DNA from: Streptomyces capillispiralis
GTDB lineage: Bacteria; Actinomycetota; Actinomycetes; Streptomycetales; Streptomycetaceae
Length of the DNA stretch: 64,000 nt
Assembly (NCBI RefSeq): GCF_007829875.1
Contig: NZ_VIWV01000001.1
Location: 496,001-560,000 of the forward strand
Direction: 5' to 3'
Both the position numbers and the translations under genes were made by a program. The notes under the pieces are model-generated. The model saw nothing but the letters and a program-made list of their open reading frames with translations, ran no database searches and had not been told where the DNA came from. Below are positions 51,303-59,927 of the stretch, piece after piece. Each line of letters begins with the position of its first letter. The first letter of the stretch is position 1.

Positions 51303-53020
51303 GTGGTCTGGTCGCTCTCTTCGGTGCGGTGCTCGGTGGACTCACGTCCGGCGGGGGTGGCGGGGTCGCCGTCCGTCCGGGGCGCCGGGTCGGTGGCGCG
51401 TCCGGCGGTGGCGAAGGCGGCGAGGCCGGTGAAGGAGGCGTCCGGCGGTACGACGGACACCGTGCCGGGCTCCCCCGGCGCGGTCCGCGCGGCGGGCCGC
51501 GCGGCGTCCGTCCCGGTCCGCCGGCCGCTGCGGCGGCGGGGCAGTCCGCCGGGGGTGGTGTCGGCCGGCCCGGCGGGATCGTCCGCGGGCGGCTCGGTGA
51601 CGACGGCCGGCTCCGCGGTGCGGGATTCCGCCGCGGTGGCCGTGGCGGTGGGCAGCGGGCTGAAGTACTTGTGCGGTACGACGACCACCACGGAGGTACC
51701 GAGCCACGGCGAGTCCGCGAAGGTGACCCGGATGCCGTAGCGGCGGGCGAGGATGCCGACGACCCGGAGGCCGATGTTGGCGTCCTCGGTGATGCCGCCG
51801 ATGCCGGCGCCGGGCGCGGTGCCCGCGAGGGCGTGTTCGGCCTCGCGCTTCTTCTCCTCGCTCAGCCCCTTGCCGGAGTCCTGGATCTCGATGCCGACAC
51901 CGTTGGGGACCTCCCGGCCGGAGATCACCACGGGTTCGGTGGGCGGCGAGTAGCGGGCCGCGTTGTCGAGGAGGTGGGCGAAGATCAGGGTGAGGTGGTC
52001 CACCAGGCCGCCGTCGACGCCGAGTTCGGGCAGCCGGCTCAGCTGGATGCGGTGGAAGTCCTTGATCCGGCCGATGCCGCCGCGCACCACGCTGAGCAGT
52101 CGCTGCGGTTCCTGCCACTGCCGCCCGGGCCGGTCGGAGCCGCCCAGGACGCCGATGCTGGCGGCCAGGCAGTCGGCGGGGCCGATCTCCTGGTCGAGCT
52201 CCATCAGCCCCCGCGCGACGGCCGGCAGCCGGCCGTGTTCGCCCTGCATCTCGTGCAGTCGGCCGCGAAGCTTGCTGGTCAGTACATGGATGCGGTTGCC
52301 GATGCTGATGACGGCCTGTTCGGCGGAGGTGGAGCGGTCGAACTCCTCCTCCAGGCCGATGAGGGCGGTGCGCAGGATCCTGCGGAGCTGGGCCTGGAGG
52401 TCGGCGCCGACCTCCGCGCACCGCTCGACGCTCGGCAGCAGGTCGTCGATGGCGTCACCGGAGCGCAGCCGGGCGATCGCCTCCGGCAGCTGCTCGTCGG
52501 CGAGGCGGGTGACGGCGGCGAGCTGATGGGAGAGCCGCGCCTCCCATGCCTCCTCCCGTTCGGCGAGCTGTGCCGCGTGGGCCCCGGCCTGCTCGGCCAG
52601 CCGCTCCTCGAACGCCTGGGAGTGGTCCGCGAGCCGGTCCTCGCAGGCGGCGGCCTGCTCCGCGAGCCGCCGTTCCCAGGCGGCGCCCTGCTCGGTGAAC
52701 GCGTCCTCCTGTGCGGCGCGTTCGGCGGCGAACTTCCGCTCCTGGCCCGCCATGTGCTGCTGCCACTGCTGTGTCAGCTCGGCCTGCGACGCCCGGAAGC
52801 CGGCCTCGGCCCTCAGCAGGTGGACCCGGCTGCGGAGCAGCAGCCGCACGCACACGGCGCAGGCGGCCGTCGCGGCGGCGCCGAGGACGGCCGTGGTGAT
52901 CCGGTCCGAGCTCATCGACGTGGCGGCGATCGTCCCGCCGCCGAGGCCGAGCGGCATCAGCCACCAGCTGTGCCAGGCGACGGGGGGCCGCGCCGCCGGT
53001 GGCGGAGTGGCGAGTTCCAT
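51299..53020 (-). CDS. cvnA: conservon sensor-kinase-like protein CvnA
   Basis: 573-residue membrane protein. Two N-terminal membrane segments (about 15-35 and 40-60), a long coiled coil with repeated AEQAxxxEDRL/AERE elements (about 65-165), a nitrate-sensor-like histidine-kinase ATPase domain with LDNAARYSPP and IQDSGKGLSEE, and a disordered C-terminal tail. No classic phosphorylated His box is evident, as in other conservon sensors. ATG 53020 is preferred because GAAGG lies 6 nt upstream; ATG 53026 abuts it directly. Confidence 0.92.
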   Translation of the reverse strand: MELATPPPAARPPVAWHSWWLMPLGLGGGTIAATSMSSDRITTAVLGAAATAACAVCVRLLLRSRVHLLRAEAGFRASQAELTQQWQQHMAGQERKFAAERAAQEDAFTEQGAAWERRLAEQAAACEDRLADHSQAFEERLAEQAGAHAAQLAEREEAWEARLSHQLAAVTRLADEQLPEAIARLRSGDAIDDLLPSVERCAEVGADLQAQLRRILRTALIGLEEEFDRSTSAEQAVISIGNRIHVLTSKLRGRLHEMQGEHGRLPAVARGLMELDQEIGPADCLAASIGVLGGSDRPGRQWQEPQRLLSVVRGGIGRIKDFHRIQLSRLPELGVDGGLVDHLTLIFAHLLDNAARYSPPTEPVVISGREVPNGVGIEIQDSGKGLSEEKKREAEHALAGTAPGAGIGGITEDANIGLRVVGILARRYGIRVTFADSPWLGTSVVVVVPHKYFSPLPTATATAAESRTAEPAVVTEPPADDPAGPADTTPGGLPRRRSGRRTGTDAARPAARTAPGEPGTVSVVPPDASFTGLAAFATAGRATDPAPRTDGDPATPAGRESTEHRTEESDQTT

Positions 53021-53382
53021 CTGCATCCTTCGAGGCGACACGATCGACATGGGGGGTGTGCAAGGGACCGCACTCATGACTGCGCACCGCGAAGCGACCC
53101 GTCGCGACCGGGGCCAACTCGCAGCGCTGGTAAGGAGCTTATCCGGTTGGATGCATTGCGGATCAACTCCGGCCGCTGCCGGACGTGAGGATCCCGTCAC
53201 GCTCCGAAGAGGGTCCGCCCGGCCCGCCGGACCGGTTCGGAAGAACTCGGTCGCAATTCGAAGACATATGTCAATCGAACATGCTCAAATGCACTCGACC
53301 GAAGGTAACTTGCAGGGAGGGAACCGGTGTTGGAGCCGATCCCCTCCCCCGTTGCACGGAGCAGGCTGGAGGCGATGGCGTC
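53021..53382. other. divergent intergenic region (362 nt)
   Basis: Shared control region for the conservon operon (minus) and the STAS gene (plus). Its middle, about 53240-53310, is clearly AT-richer than the neighbours and contains GACATATGTC. No gene is supported. Confidence 0.55.
53263..53272. promoter_or_regulatory. 10-bp palindrome in the conservon/STAS promoter region
   Basis: GACATATGTC, perfect palindrome in an AT-rich patch between the divergent conservon and STAS genes. A possible regulator site for either direction. Confidence 0.35.
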
Positions 53383-53763
53383 GTGCGGTACGAACCTGCG
53401 CCGCTGACCCGGCATCTGCGCGTCCGCCAGGACCGGGGACACACGGTGCTGGAGTTCCGCGGTGAGATCGACATCGCCGCGGAGGCCGAGATCGTGCCCC
53501 ATCTGGACATGGCGACCGCCGCACCGGACGCCCGGATCGTCATCGACCTGACCCGCGTCGAGTTCTTCGACCTCTCCGGCCTGCGCCTGCTGTACCGGGC
53601 CCGGCACCGCGTCACGGACGGGCCCGGCCGCCTCTCCCTGGTCTGCGCCCATCCGATGACCCTGCGCATGCTCCGGATCACCGGCCTGTCGCGGCTGCTG
53701 CCCCCGTGGCCGACGCTGGACGCGGCCCTGGACCAGCCCGAGTCCACCTCCGGCCCGGTGTGA
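53383..53763 (+). CDS. STAS-domain anti-anti-sigma factor
   Basis: 126-residue STAS protein of the RsbV/SpoIIAA type. The phospho-acceptor loop is VEFFDLSGLRLL, with Ser following Asp-Leu. The start (VLEFRGEIDIAAEAEI) is typical. It would bind an anti-sigma kinase and be dephosphorylated by a SpoIIE-type phosphatase; the protein at 39686-42106 is one candidate elsewhere in the window. GTG 53383, with GGAGG 10 nt upstream. Confidence 0.85.
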   Translation: MRYEPAPLTRHLRVRQDRGHTVLEFRGEIDIAAEAEIVPHLDMATAAPDARIVIDLTRVEFFDLSGLRLLYRARHRVTDGPGRLSLVCAHPMTLRMLRITGLSRLLPPWPTLDAALDQPESTSGPV

Positions 53764-53899
53764 CGGCACCCCCCGGCGCCGTGTGACGGGTGCCGTGCGC
53801 CCCCTCCGTGCCTCCGGTGCGGCCCGTCCGTTCCTCGACCGCCCTGTCTTGGACGGGGAACCGAGGGGCATCCGGTCGTAAGGAAGGAGGGCCGTCGCC

Positions 53900-54562
53900 A
53901 TGACCGCTCCCGTGAAGGAACCGGCCCGACGCGTACCGGGTTGGCTGAAGGTGCTCGGTGCGGTGGTGCTGCTGCTCGCCGTGCTGTTCGCCGGGCTCCG
54001 GCTGAGCGTGCTGCCGGGACTGAAGGACCTGTTCGGCACGGAGACCAGGGACCGTTCCGGACCGGCGCTCCTGGAGTCCATCCAGGACATCAGCCGCTAC
54101 GAGGCCGCCTCGGGCAACTTCCAGGTGGTGGTGGACCTGGAGAAGGACGCGAGGTTCCTGCCCGACGCGGTCCGCGGCAGCCGCACGCTGTACGTGGGCG
54201 CGGGCACCGTCGACGCCTATGTCGACCTCGGCGCGCTGGACGAGGGAGACGTACGGGTCGACGAGGACCGTACGTCCGCCACGCTGCGGCTGCCGCACGC
54301 CCGGCTGGGCACGCCGGCCCTCGACCCCGGGCGCTCGTACGCCGTGTCCAAGCAGCGCGGGCTGCTCAACCGCCTCGGTGACCTGTTCTCGGACAACCCC
54401 AACAGTGAACAGGCGGTGCAGAAGCTGGCGGTGCGGCACATCGGCGACGCGGCGAAGGAGAGCGGACTGACCGCGCGGGCCGAGACGAACACCACGGACA
54501 TGCTCGAAGGCCTGCTGCGCTCCCTCGGGTTCGAGAAGGTGCGGGTCACCTACGGCGACTGA
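53900..54562 (+). CDS. DUF4230 membrane protein
   Basis: 220-residue protein with one N-terminal membrane helix (WLKVLGAVVLLLAVLFAGLRL) and an extracytoplasmic DUF4230 domain (IQDISRYEAASGNFQVVVDLEKD; ATLRLPHARLGTPALDP). Function unknown. Strong RBS (aaggagg). The VanZ-like gene follows 83 nt later. Confidence 0.85.
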   Translation: MTAPVKEPARRVPGWLKVLGAVVLLLAVLFAGLRLSVLPGLKDLFGTETRDRSGPALLESIQDISRYEAASGNFQVVVDLEKDARFLPDAVRGSRTLYVGAGTVDAYVDLGALDEGDVRVDEDRTSATLRLPHARLGTPALDPGRSYAVSKQRGLLNRLGDLFSDNPNSEQAVQKLAVRHIGDAAKESGLTARAETNTTDMLEGLLRSLGFEKVRVTYGD

Positions 54563-54645
54563 CCGGTGTGTCAGGGACCGGCGTGACCGGCCCGTCAGCG
54601 GGTAACCGGCAGTCACCACACGGCAGTTGACGACTGGAGGATCGC

Positions 54646-55122
54646 ATGGCCCGCGCCGCCCCCCGCCCGCTCCCCCTGCCCCTGCGGCTGCTGGCGATGC
54701 TGTGCGCCTTCGTGTTCATGGTCGTCTTCGCCGTGGTCCTGGCCCGGCTCACCCTGGTGCCCTCCCCCGCCTCGGAGGCGCTGACCCACACCAATCTGCG
54801 GCCGGGCCGCTCGCTGCGGGCCTATCTCGACCAGCCCGCCCTGCGCGACGCCGTGCGCCAGATCGGCGGCAACATCGTGCTCGGCGTGCCCTTCGGCGTG
54901 CTCGCGCCGGTCGTCGCCCCGCGCACCCGCGGGTTCCTGCGGATCCTGCTGCTGACGGCCGGTGTGATGCTGCTGGTGGAAGTGGCACAGGGCGCCCTGG
55001 TGACCGGACGCGCCTTCGACATCGACGACGTCATCCTGAACACCGGCGGGGCGCTGATCGGCTATCTGCTGCTGGGCCGGCGCCTCGGCCGCACCGTGCA
55101 CGCGCGACAGCGCGAGCCCTGA
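54646..55122 (+). CDS. VanZ-like family protein
   Basis: 158-residue membrane protein with four or so helices. The VanZ signature is in QIGGNIVLGVPFGVLAPVV and FDIDDVILNTGGALIGYLL. VanZ confers low-level teicoplanin resistance in enterococci; chromosomal VanZ-like proteins are widespread and mostly uncharacterised. ATG preceded by ctggagga. Confidence 0.88.
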   Translation: MARAAPRPLPLPLRLLAMLCAFVFMVVFAVVLARLTLVPSPASEALTHTNLRPGRSLRAYLDQPALRDAVRQIGGNIVLGVPFGVLAPVVAPRTRGFLRILLLTAGVMLLVEVAQGALVTGRAFDIDDVILNTGGALIGYLLLGRRLGRTVHARQREP

Positions 55123-55125
55123 GCG

Positions 55126-55141
55126 GTGTCCCGCGGGACAC
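55126..55141 (+). terminator. palindromic hairpin after the VanZ-like gene
   Basis: GTGTCCCGCGGGACAC, perfect 16-bp palindrome 3 nt after the stop codon. Likely terminator. Confidence 0.5.
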
Positions 55142-55240
55142 GGCGCCACCGCGCCGCGCGGGCCGGCCTCCGGAAGCGGTGCGCGGACGTCACCGCCCGT
55201 GGGTCCGGCCCGGCGGCCGGACGCCCGGCCGGGCAGGTGC

Positions 55241-55516
55241 TCAGTGCCGGCGGCTCCCTTCGCGGCGGACCCGTGGGGCCCGGCGTACGGTCCAGGTGAA
55301 CTTGTCCCCGCCCACCCAGCGGACCACGTCCGGATCGTCCAGGTCATGGACCGTGATCCCGAACGCGGCCGCGGCGTGCAGCACGTCGGTGACGGTCCTG
55401 GCCTCGCCGACCACCTGTCCGTCGATCTCCACGATGCGGAACGGCGGAGTCCCGGGCTGTACCCCGAGCACCATGATCCGCGGGTGCGACATGTACGGGC
55501 TCGCGCTTTCGGTCAT
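55241..55516 (-). CDS. small hypothetical protein
   Basis: 91-residue protein, compact and predicted alpha/beta: RIMVLGVQPGTPPFRIVEIDGQVVG, then a helix (VTDVLHAAAAFGITVHDLDDPDVVRWVGG) and a basic tail. I do not recognise the family, but the composition and third-position GC are those of real genes. It lies between VanZ-like (plus) and SDR (minus) genes. Confidence 0.65.
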   Translation of the reverse strand: MTESASPYMSHPRIMVLGVQPGTPPFRIVEIDGQVVGEARTVTDVLHAAAAFGITVHDLDDPDVVRWVGGDKFTWTVRRAPRVRREGSRRH

Positions 55517-55578
55517 GCATCGAGGGTAGAGCGCAAACGGGACGAACGGGGTGTCCAGGGCGTCCCGGGCGCCTCCGA

Positions 55579-56388
55579 TCAGGGCCGCCGCCAGTCGTCA
55601 CTCGTCAGGTGCGACCCGGCCTGCGGGCCCATCCGGAGCATTCCGCCGTCCACGCTCCAGGAGGCGCCGGTGACGTACGAGGCGTCGGGGCCGGCGAGGA
55701 AGGCGATCACCGCGGCGACCTCGCGGGCGTCGCCGGGCCGGCCGAGCGGGACGCCGGGACGGCTCTCGGTGTGCGGATCGACGTCCTCCTGTCCGGTCAT
55801 CGGCGTGGCGATCTCTCCGGGGGCGACCGCGTTGACGGTGATGCCGTACTCGGCGAGCTCCAGCGCCATGACCTGGGTGAGCAGCCCGAGGCCGCCCTTG
55901 GCGGCGCAGTAGGGCGCGGCGCCCACGCGGGGCTGGTGCTCGTGCACGGACGTCACGTTGACGATGCGGCCCCCGTCGCCCTGCCGGATCATGTGCCGGG
56001 CCGCCTTCTGGCCGCACAGGAACGGGCCGATCAGATCGACGTCCAGGACCTCGCGGACCGTGCCCGGATCGAGGTCGAGGAAGGGCGTCATCGTGCCGGT
56101 GCCGGCGTTGTTGACCAGCACGTCGACGCGGCCCAGCCGGTCGCACAGCTCGTCCACCGTGTCCGCGGCCTCGGGCAGCCGGGTGAGGTCCATGGGGGCC
56201 ACCTCGGCCCGGCGTCCGTGCGCCCGGACCTCCCGTGCCGTCTCCTCGGCCCCCTCCCGGTCACTGTGCCAGGTGATGCCCACGTCCATGCCCGCGGCGG
56301 CCAGGCGTACGGCGGTGGCCCGGCCGATGCCGGAGTCGGCGCCGGTGACGACGGCGGCCTTGCTGCTGGGGGCGGTGGGGACGGACAT
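55579..56388 (-). CDS. SDR-family oxidoreductase
   Basis: 269-residue classical SDR. Cofactor motif VVTGADSGIGRATAVRLAAAG, NNAGTG, catalytic Ser in VTSVHEHQ and YCAAK, then VAPGEIATPMTG and TGASWSVDGGML. It resembles glucose-1-dehydrogenase/3-oxoacyl-ACP-reductase types. Caggagg RBS 8 nt before the ATG. A 5-unit tandem repeat lies just upstream. Confidence 0.9.
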   Translation of the reverse strand: MSVPTAPSSKAAVVTGADSGIGRATAVRLAAAGMDVGITWHSDREGAEETAREVRAHGRRAEVAPMDLTRLPEAADTVDELCDRLGRVDVLVNNAGTGTMTPFLDLDPGTVREVLDVDLIGPFLCGQKAARHMIRQGDGGRIVNVTSVHEHQPRVGAAPYCAAKGGLGLLTQVMALELAEYGITVNAVAPGEIATPMTGQEDVDPHTESRPGVPLGRPGDAREVAAVIAFLAGPDASYVTGASWSVDGGMLRMGPQAGSHLTSDDWRRP

Positions 56389-56402
56389 GCGGACCTCCTG
56401 GC

Positions 56403-56440
56403 CGGAACGGCGGAACGGCGGAACGGCGGAACGGCGGAAC
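56403..56440. repeat. 8-nt tandem repeat upstream of the SDR gene
   Basis: CGGAACGG repeated four times perfectly (56403-56434) plus a fifth partial unit (CGGAAC). It begins 15 nt upstream of the SDR start codon, overlapping the region where its promoter or leader should lie. Copy-number change there could alter expression. Confidence 0.7.
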
Positions 56441-56529
56441 ACCGGGGACGACGCATCGCAGTACCCCGGTGCGGCCGCGGCCAACCCCGTGTCCGCCGTA
56501 CGGCCGCAGGCGCGGCCGGACGCGGTGAG

Positions 56530-56566
56530 GCCCCGGCCGCACCCCTGCGAGGGGCACGGCCGGGGC
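56530..56566 (-). terminator. terminator of the rhamnosidase operon
   Basis: GCCCCGGCCG (56530-56539) and CGGCCGGGGC (56557-56566) with an inner CCCC/GGGG pair and a small internal mismatch, about 20 nt after the GH78 stop. Confidence 0.6.
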
Positions 56567-56584
56567 TCGTGGGACGGGTGTCCC

Positions 56585-59500
56585 TCAGGACCGCGGCGGG
56601 GCCGAGTCGAAGGTCCAGTGCCCCGAACCCACCTGGTAGACGGCCTCCTCACCGGTCACGCGCAGCAGCCGTGCTCCCTCGGGTGCCTCGGCGCGTCCGC
56701 CGGCCGCGGGCACGTGCACCTCCGCGGTGCTGCCGGCCGGGACGTCCACGGTCAGCCGGAAGGTGTCGGCCGTGCGCACCCAGTCGGTGCGGGCCGTGCC
56801 GTACGGGGTGCGGTAGGAGCCGGACGCCGAGGTCATGTCGCCCTCGACGGCCGGGTCGATCAGCAGCTCGGCGTAACCGATCGAGTCGGCGGTCTGGGAG
56901 ATGCCGGCGACGCGGGTGGTGAACCAGGAGTCGATGGCGCCGAGCATGAAGTGGTTCTGCGACTGGCCCGGGCCCCCGTCCCAGGACTCGCCGAGCGTGG
57001 TGTTGCCGGCGCGCACCTGGTAGCCGTAGCTGGGGCTGGTGGTCCGCGTGGCGATGGCGTGCACGATGTCGTCGCGTCCCTCGCCGCTCAGCACCCGGAA
57101 GGCGGCGGGCAGGGAGATCTCGCCGAGGATCAGGTGGTGGCCCGCGTCCTTGATCGCGGTGGTGAAGTGGGTGAGCAGGCGGTCCCGCTCCCCCGCCGGG
57201 TAGGCGCCCATGTCGAGGGCGAGCGCCTCGGCCCCGTGACCGCCGCCGCCGAAGGTGCCGGTGGTCGCGTCGTAGTACTTCGCGGACAGGGCCTTGGCGC
57301 TGGCGTCGGCCTTGGCGCGGTAGGTGTCGGCGGCGTCCTCGTCGCCGAGGACGGTGGCGATGCGGCTGAGGGCGTCGGCGACCCGCCAGTAGCCGTAGGT
57401 GCCGGCCACGGCGCGCGGGAAGGTCCGGTCGGGGGTGAACCAGTCGCCGAGGCCGTAGTCGAGGATGCCGTCCTTGACCTGGGTCTCCAGGAAGGCCGCG
57501 TACTGCCGCATGCGCGGGTAGTACGTCTCGAGGGTCTGCTGGTCGCCGTAGGTGGTGTAGAGCTGCCAGGGGACGAGGACGAAGGCGCCGCCCCAGTTGG
57601 AGTCGTTGCGGTAGCCGCCGGGCAGGCTGGTGTACTCCGGCACGGTGCTCGGGATCAGGCCCTCGGTGGTCTGCGCGTCCGCCATGTCGCGGACGATCTT
57701 GCGCAGGTAGGACTGCATGTCGTAGTTGCCGGCGAGGGCCGGGAAGACCAGCTGGTTCTGTTCCAGCCAGCCCAGCTTCTCGCGGCTCGGGCAGTCGGTG
57801 AGGACGCTCATCATGTTGCCCTCGATGGAGCGGCGGATGAGCGAGTGGATGTCGTTGATCAGCGGGTCGGAGCTGGTGAAGTCACCGGCCGAGGTGTTGT
57901 CGGTGTGCAGGACGTGTCCGCGCACGCTCACCGTCGCGTCCTCGGGCACCCCCCTGAGTTCGAGGTAGCGGAAGCCGTGGTAGCTGAAGCGCGGGTGCCA
58001 GGTCTCGTCGCCGCGGCCCCGGGCGGTGTAGGAGTCCCACAGCGGGGCGCCGACGTTGCTGATGGACTGGAAGGCGTGGCCGTCCTTCAGGCTCTCCGCG
58101 GGGTAGACGCGGATCGCGGTGCCCTCGGGCGCGCTCACGGTGATCTCGGGCCAGCCGGCGATGTTGCGGCCGAGGTCGAAGACGCGGCTGCCGTCGGCGC
58201 CGTCCACCTCCCGGCCCGGGAGCGTCTCGATCACCCGGATGGGTTCGGTCTCGCGGGCGCTGAGCACGGCGGGCCGCTCGGCGGTGCCGGGACCCCGGAC
58301 CTCGGTGGCGTGCCGCCAGTCGGCGCGGTCGCCGGCGGGCTCGTCCCAGTGGGGGATCTCCCGGCGGGCGTCGTAGTCCTCGCCGCCGTACCAGTTGGAG
58401 GAGGTGGTGGGCCCCAGGGTGGTGCGCCAGTCGTCGCCGCTGGTCAGGGTGCGGACCCGGCCGTCGGCCAGGGTGACCTCCAGCCGGGCGATCAGCTTGG
58501 GGTCGCTGAGGTTGCCGTAGAGCTTGCGGTAGCGGTCGGCGGTGCTGACGACGTTGGACATGCCGTTGCCGAGGGCCACGCCGATGGTGTTGGCGCCGGG
58601 CCGCAGCCGGTCGGTGACGTCGTAGGTGGCGTACTGGACGCGCTCGGCGTAGTCGGTGTTGGCGGGTTCGAGGACCGCGTCGCCGACGGGCTCGCCGTTG
58701 ATGCTCGCGTCGTGGATGCCGAGTCCGGCGATGTAGAGGCGGGCGCTGCGCACCGCCTTGGGGAGGGTGAAGTCGTCGGCGAGCAGGGGCAGTCCGGCCG
58801 GCAGGTAGGGGGCGGGCGGCCGCTGCCCGGTGACCTCGGTGAGCGGGGTGAACGGGCCGGTCGCGTTGTCGGCGGAGGACACGGCGTAGTCGACGGGGAA
58901 GTTGGGGACCCTGCCGTCGTCGGTGAGGACGTCGGCGCGCGGGTACAGGGCCAGCTCGTCGAAGGTCTTCACGGACTTCAGGTCGAGGGTGAGGGTGACC
59001 GGGGTGGCGGAGACGTCCGGTCCGGTGTGCGCGGCGCTGCGGTAGCCGGCCGCGGTCTGCAGGGCGCTGTTGGGCAGGCCGTCCACCGTCAGCGCGGGCT
59101 CCCAGGTCTTGCGGAGCGTTTCGGTCTCGGACGCGGTCACCGTGGCGCCGCGGGCGAGGCCGGTGGCGGAGGTGCCGGAGTCGCGCAGGTCGATCTCACC
59201 GAGCTGGAGCCGCCAGGTGCGGTCGGGGAAGGACTCGGCGAGGGGCAGCCCGAGCCGGGTGACGTCCAGGCGCACGTAGCGGGCGGTGGTCCGGGGGAGC
59301 CGGACGACGACGGGCTCGACCGTGCGCCTGCTCAGCTGCCAGTCGGGGTGGGTGATCCAGTCCGCGCCCCAGTCCGACTGCCGGGTCAGGCCGGTCTCGA
59401 AGACGGCGGTCCGGCTCCAGCCGCCGTGGCGCTGTCCGGGCCCGGACCAGAGCATGACGCGCCAGTAGACCCGGGTCCGGGAGGTGAGTTCCCGGCCGGC

Positions 59501-59836
59501 GTACGTCGTCGCCGGTACCGACGAGGCGACGCGGCCGGAGTCCCACAGGTCGGGGCGGGAGGAGCTGAGCAGCCGGGGCGAGGTGGCGGCCTGCACCCGG
59601 TAGGCGGACTGCCGGGTGCCGGGCTGGTCGGCGTCGATCTCCCAGCTGAGGTCGGGGGTGGTGTCGTCGATGCCCAGGGCCTCGGTGAGGTGCTGGGTGC
59701 GCAGCCGGGTCGGGGAGGCGGTGCCGGTGGCGGCGTCGGCGGTGACCGCTCCGGACAGCACGGTCACGAAGGCGGTGGCGGCGGCCAGGGCGGCGGACCA
59801 GCGGCCGGGTCTGCGGTGCGGTTGCGGTATGGGCAT
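56585..59836 (-). CDS. secreted GH78 alpha-L-rhamnosidase
   Basis: 1083-residue secreted enzyme. Signal peptide about 1-36 (SAALAAATAFVTVLSGAVTADAA). It has Ig-like and concanavalin-like N-terminal domains (PTRLRTQHLTEALGI; YRVQAATSPRLL), then the GH78 (alpha/alpha)6 catalytic barrel: DCPSREKLGWLEQNQ, with its conserved acidic residues, and EISLPAAFRVL. An insert (about 190-320) looks like a F5/8-type carbohydrate-binding module. It removes terminal alpha-L-rhamnose from plant glycosides or polysaccharides. Last gene of the minus-strand operon. Confidence 0.92.
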   Translation of the reverse strand: MPIPQPHRRPGRWSAALAAATAFVTVLSGAVTADAATGTASPTRLRTQHLTEALGIDDTTPDLSWEIDADQPGTRQSAYRVQAATSPRLLSSSRPDLWDSGRVASSVPATTYAGRELTSRTRVYWRVMLWSGPGQRHGGWSRTAVFETGLTRQSDWGADWITHPDWQLSRRTVEPVVVRLPRTTARYVRLDVTRLGLPLAESFPDRTWRLQLGEIDLRDSGTSATGLARGATVTASETETLRKTWEPALTVDGLPNSALQTAAGYRSAAHTGPDVSATPVTLTLDLKSVKTFDELALYPRADVLTDDGRVPNFPVDYAVSSADNATGPFTPLTEVTGQRPPAPYLPAGLPLLADDFTLPKAVRSARLYIAGLGIHDASINGEPVGDAVLEPANTDYAERVQYATYDVTDRLRPGANTIGVALGNGMSNVVSTADRYRKLYGNLSDPKLIARLEVTLADGRVRTLTSGDDWRTTLGPTTSSNWYGGEDYDARREIPHWDEPAGDRADWRHATEVRGPGTAERPAVLSARETEPIRVIETLPGREVDGADGSRVFDLGRNIAGWPEITVSAPEGTAIRVYPAESLKDGHAFQSISNVGAPLWDSYTARGRGDETWHPRFSYHGFRYLELRGVPEDATVSVRGHVLHTDNTSAGDFTSSDPLINDIHSLIRRSIEGNMMSVLTDCPSREKLGWLEQNQLVFPALAGNYDMQSYLRKIVRDMADAQTTEGLIPSTVPEYTSLPGGYRNDSNWGGAFVLVPWQLYTTYGDQQTLETYYPRMRQYAAFLETQVKDGILDYGLGDWFTPDRTFPRAVAGTYGYWRVADALSRIATVLGDEDAADTYRAKADASAKALSAKYYDATTGTFGGGGHGAEALALDMGAYPAGERDRLLTHFTTAIKDAGHHLILGEISLPAAFRVLSGEGRDDIVHAIATRTTSPSYGYQVRAGNTTLGESWDGGPGQSQNHFMLGAIDSWFTTRVAGISQTADSIGYAELLIDPAVEGDMTSASGSYRTPYGTARTDWVRTADTFRLTVDVPAGSTAEVHVPAAGGRAEAPEGARLLRVTGEEAVYQVGSGHWTFDSAPPRS

Positions 59837-59877
59837 GTGGCTTCCTGCCGGGTGAGTGGGCGGTCGGGGACGGAGGG

Positions 59878-59922
59878 GGGCGCGGTCCCGGGACCGGCCG
59901 GGCTGGGCGCGGTCCCGGGACC
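59878..59922. repeat. duplicated palindrome between the two rhamnosidase genes
   Basis: GGGCGCGGTCCCGGGACC occurs at 59878-59895 and 59905-59922. Each copy includes the 12-bp palindrome GGTCCCGGGACC. The copies may be operators or processing hairpins; one partially overlaps where a terminator of the upstream gene would be. Confidence 0.65.
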
Positions 59923-59927
59923 AGGGG

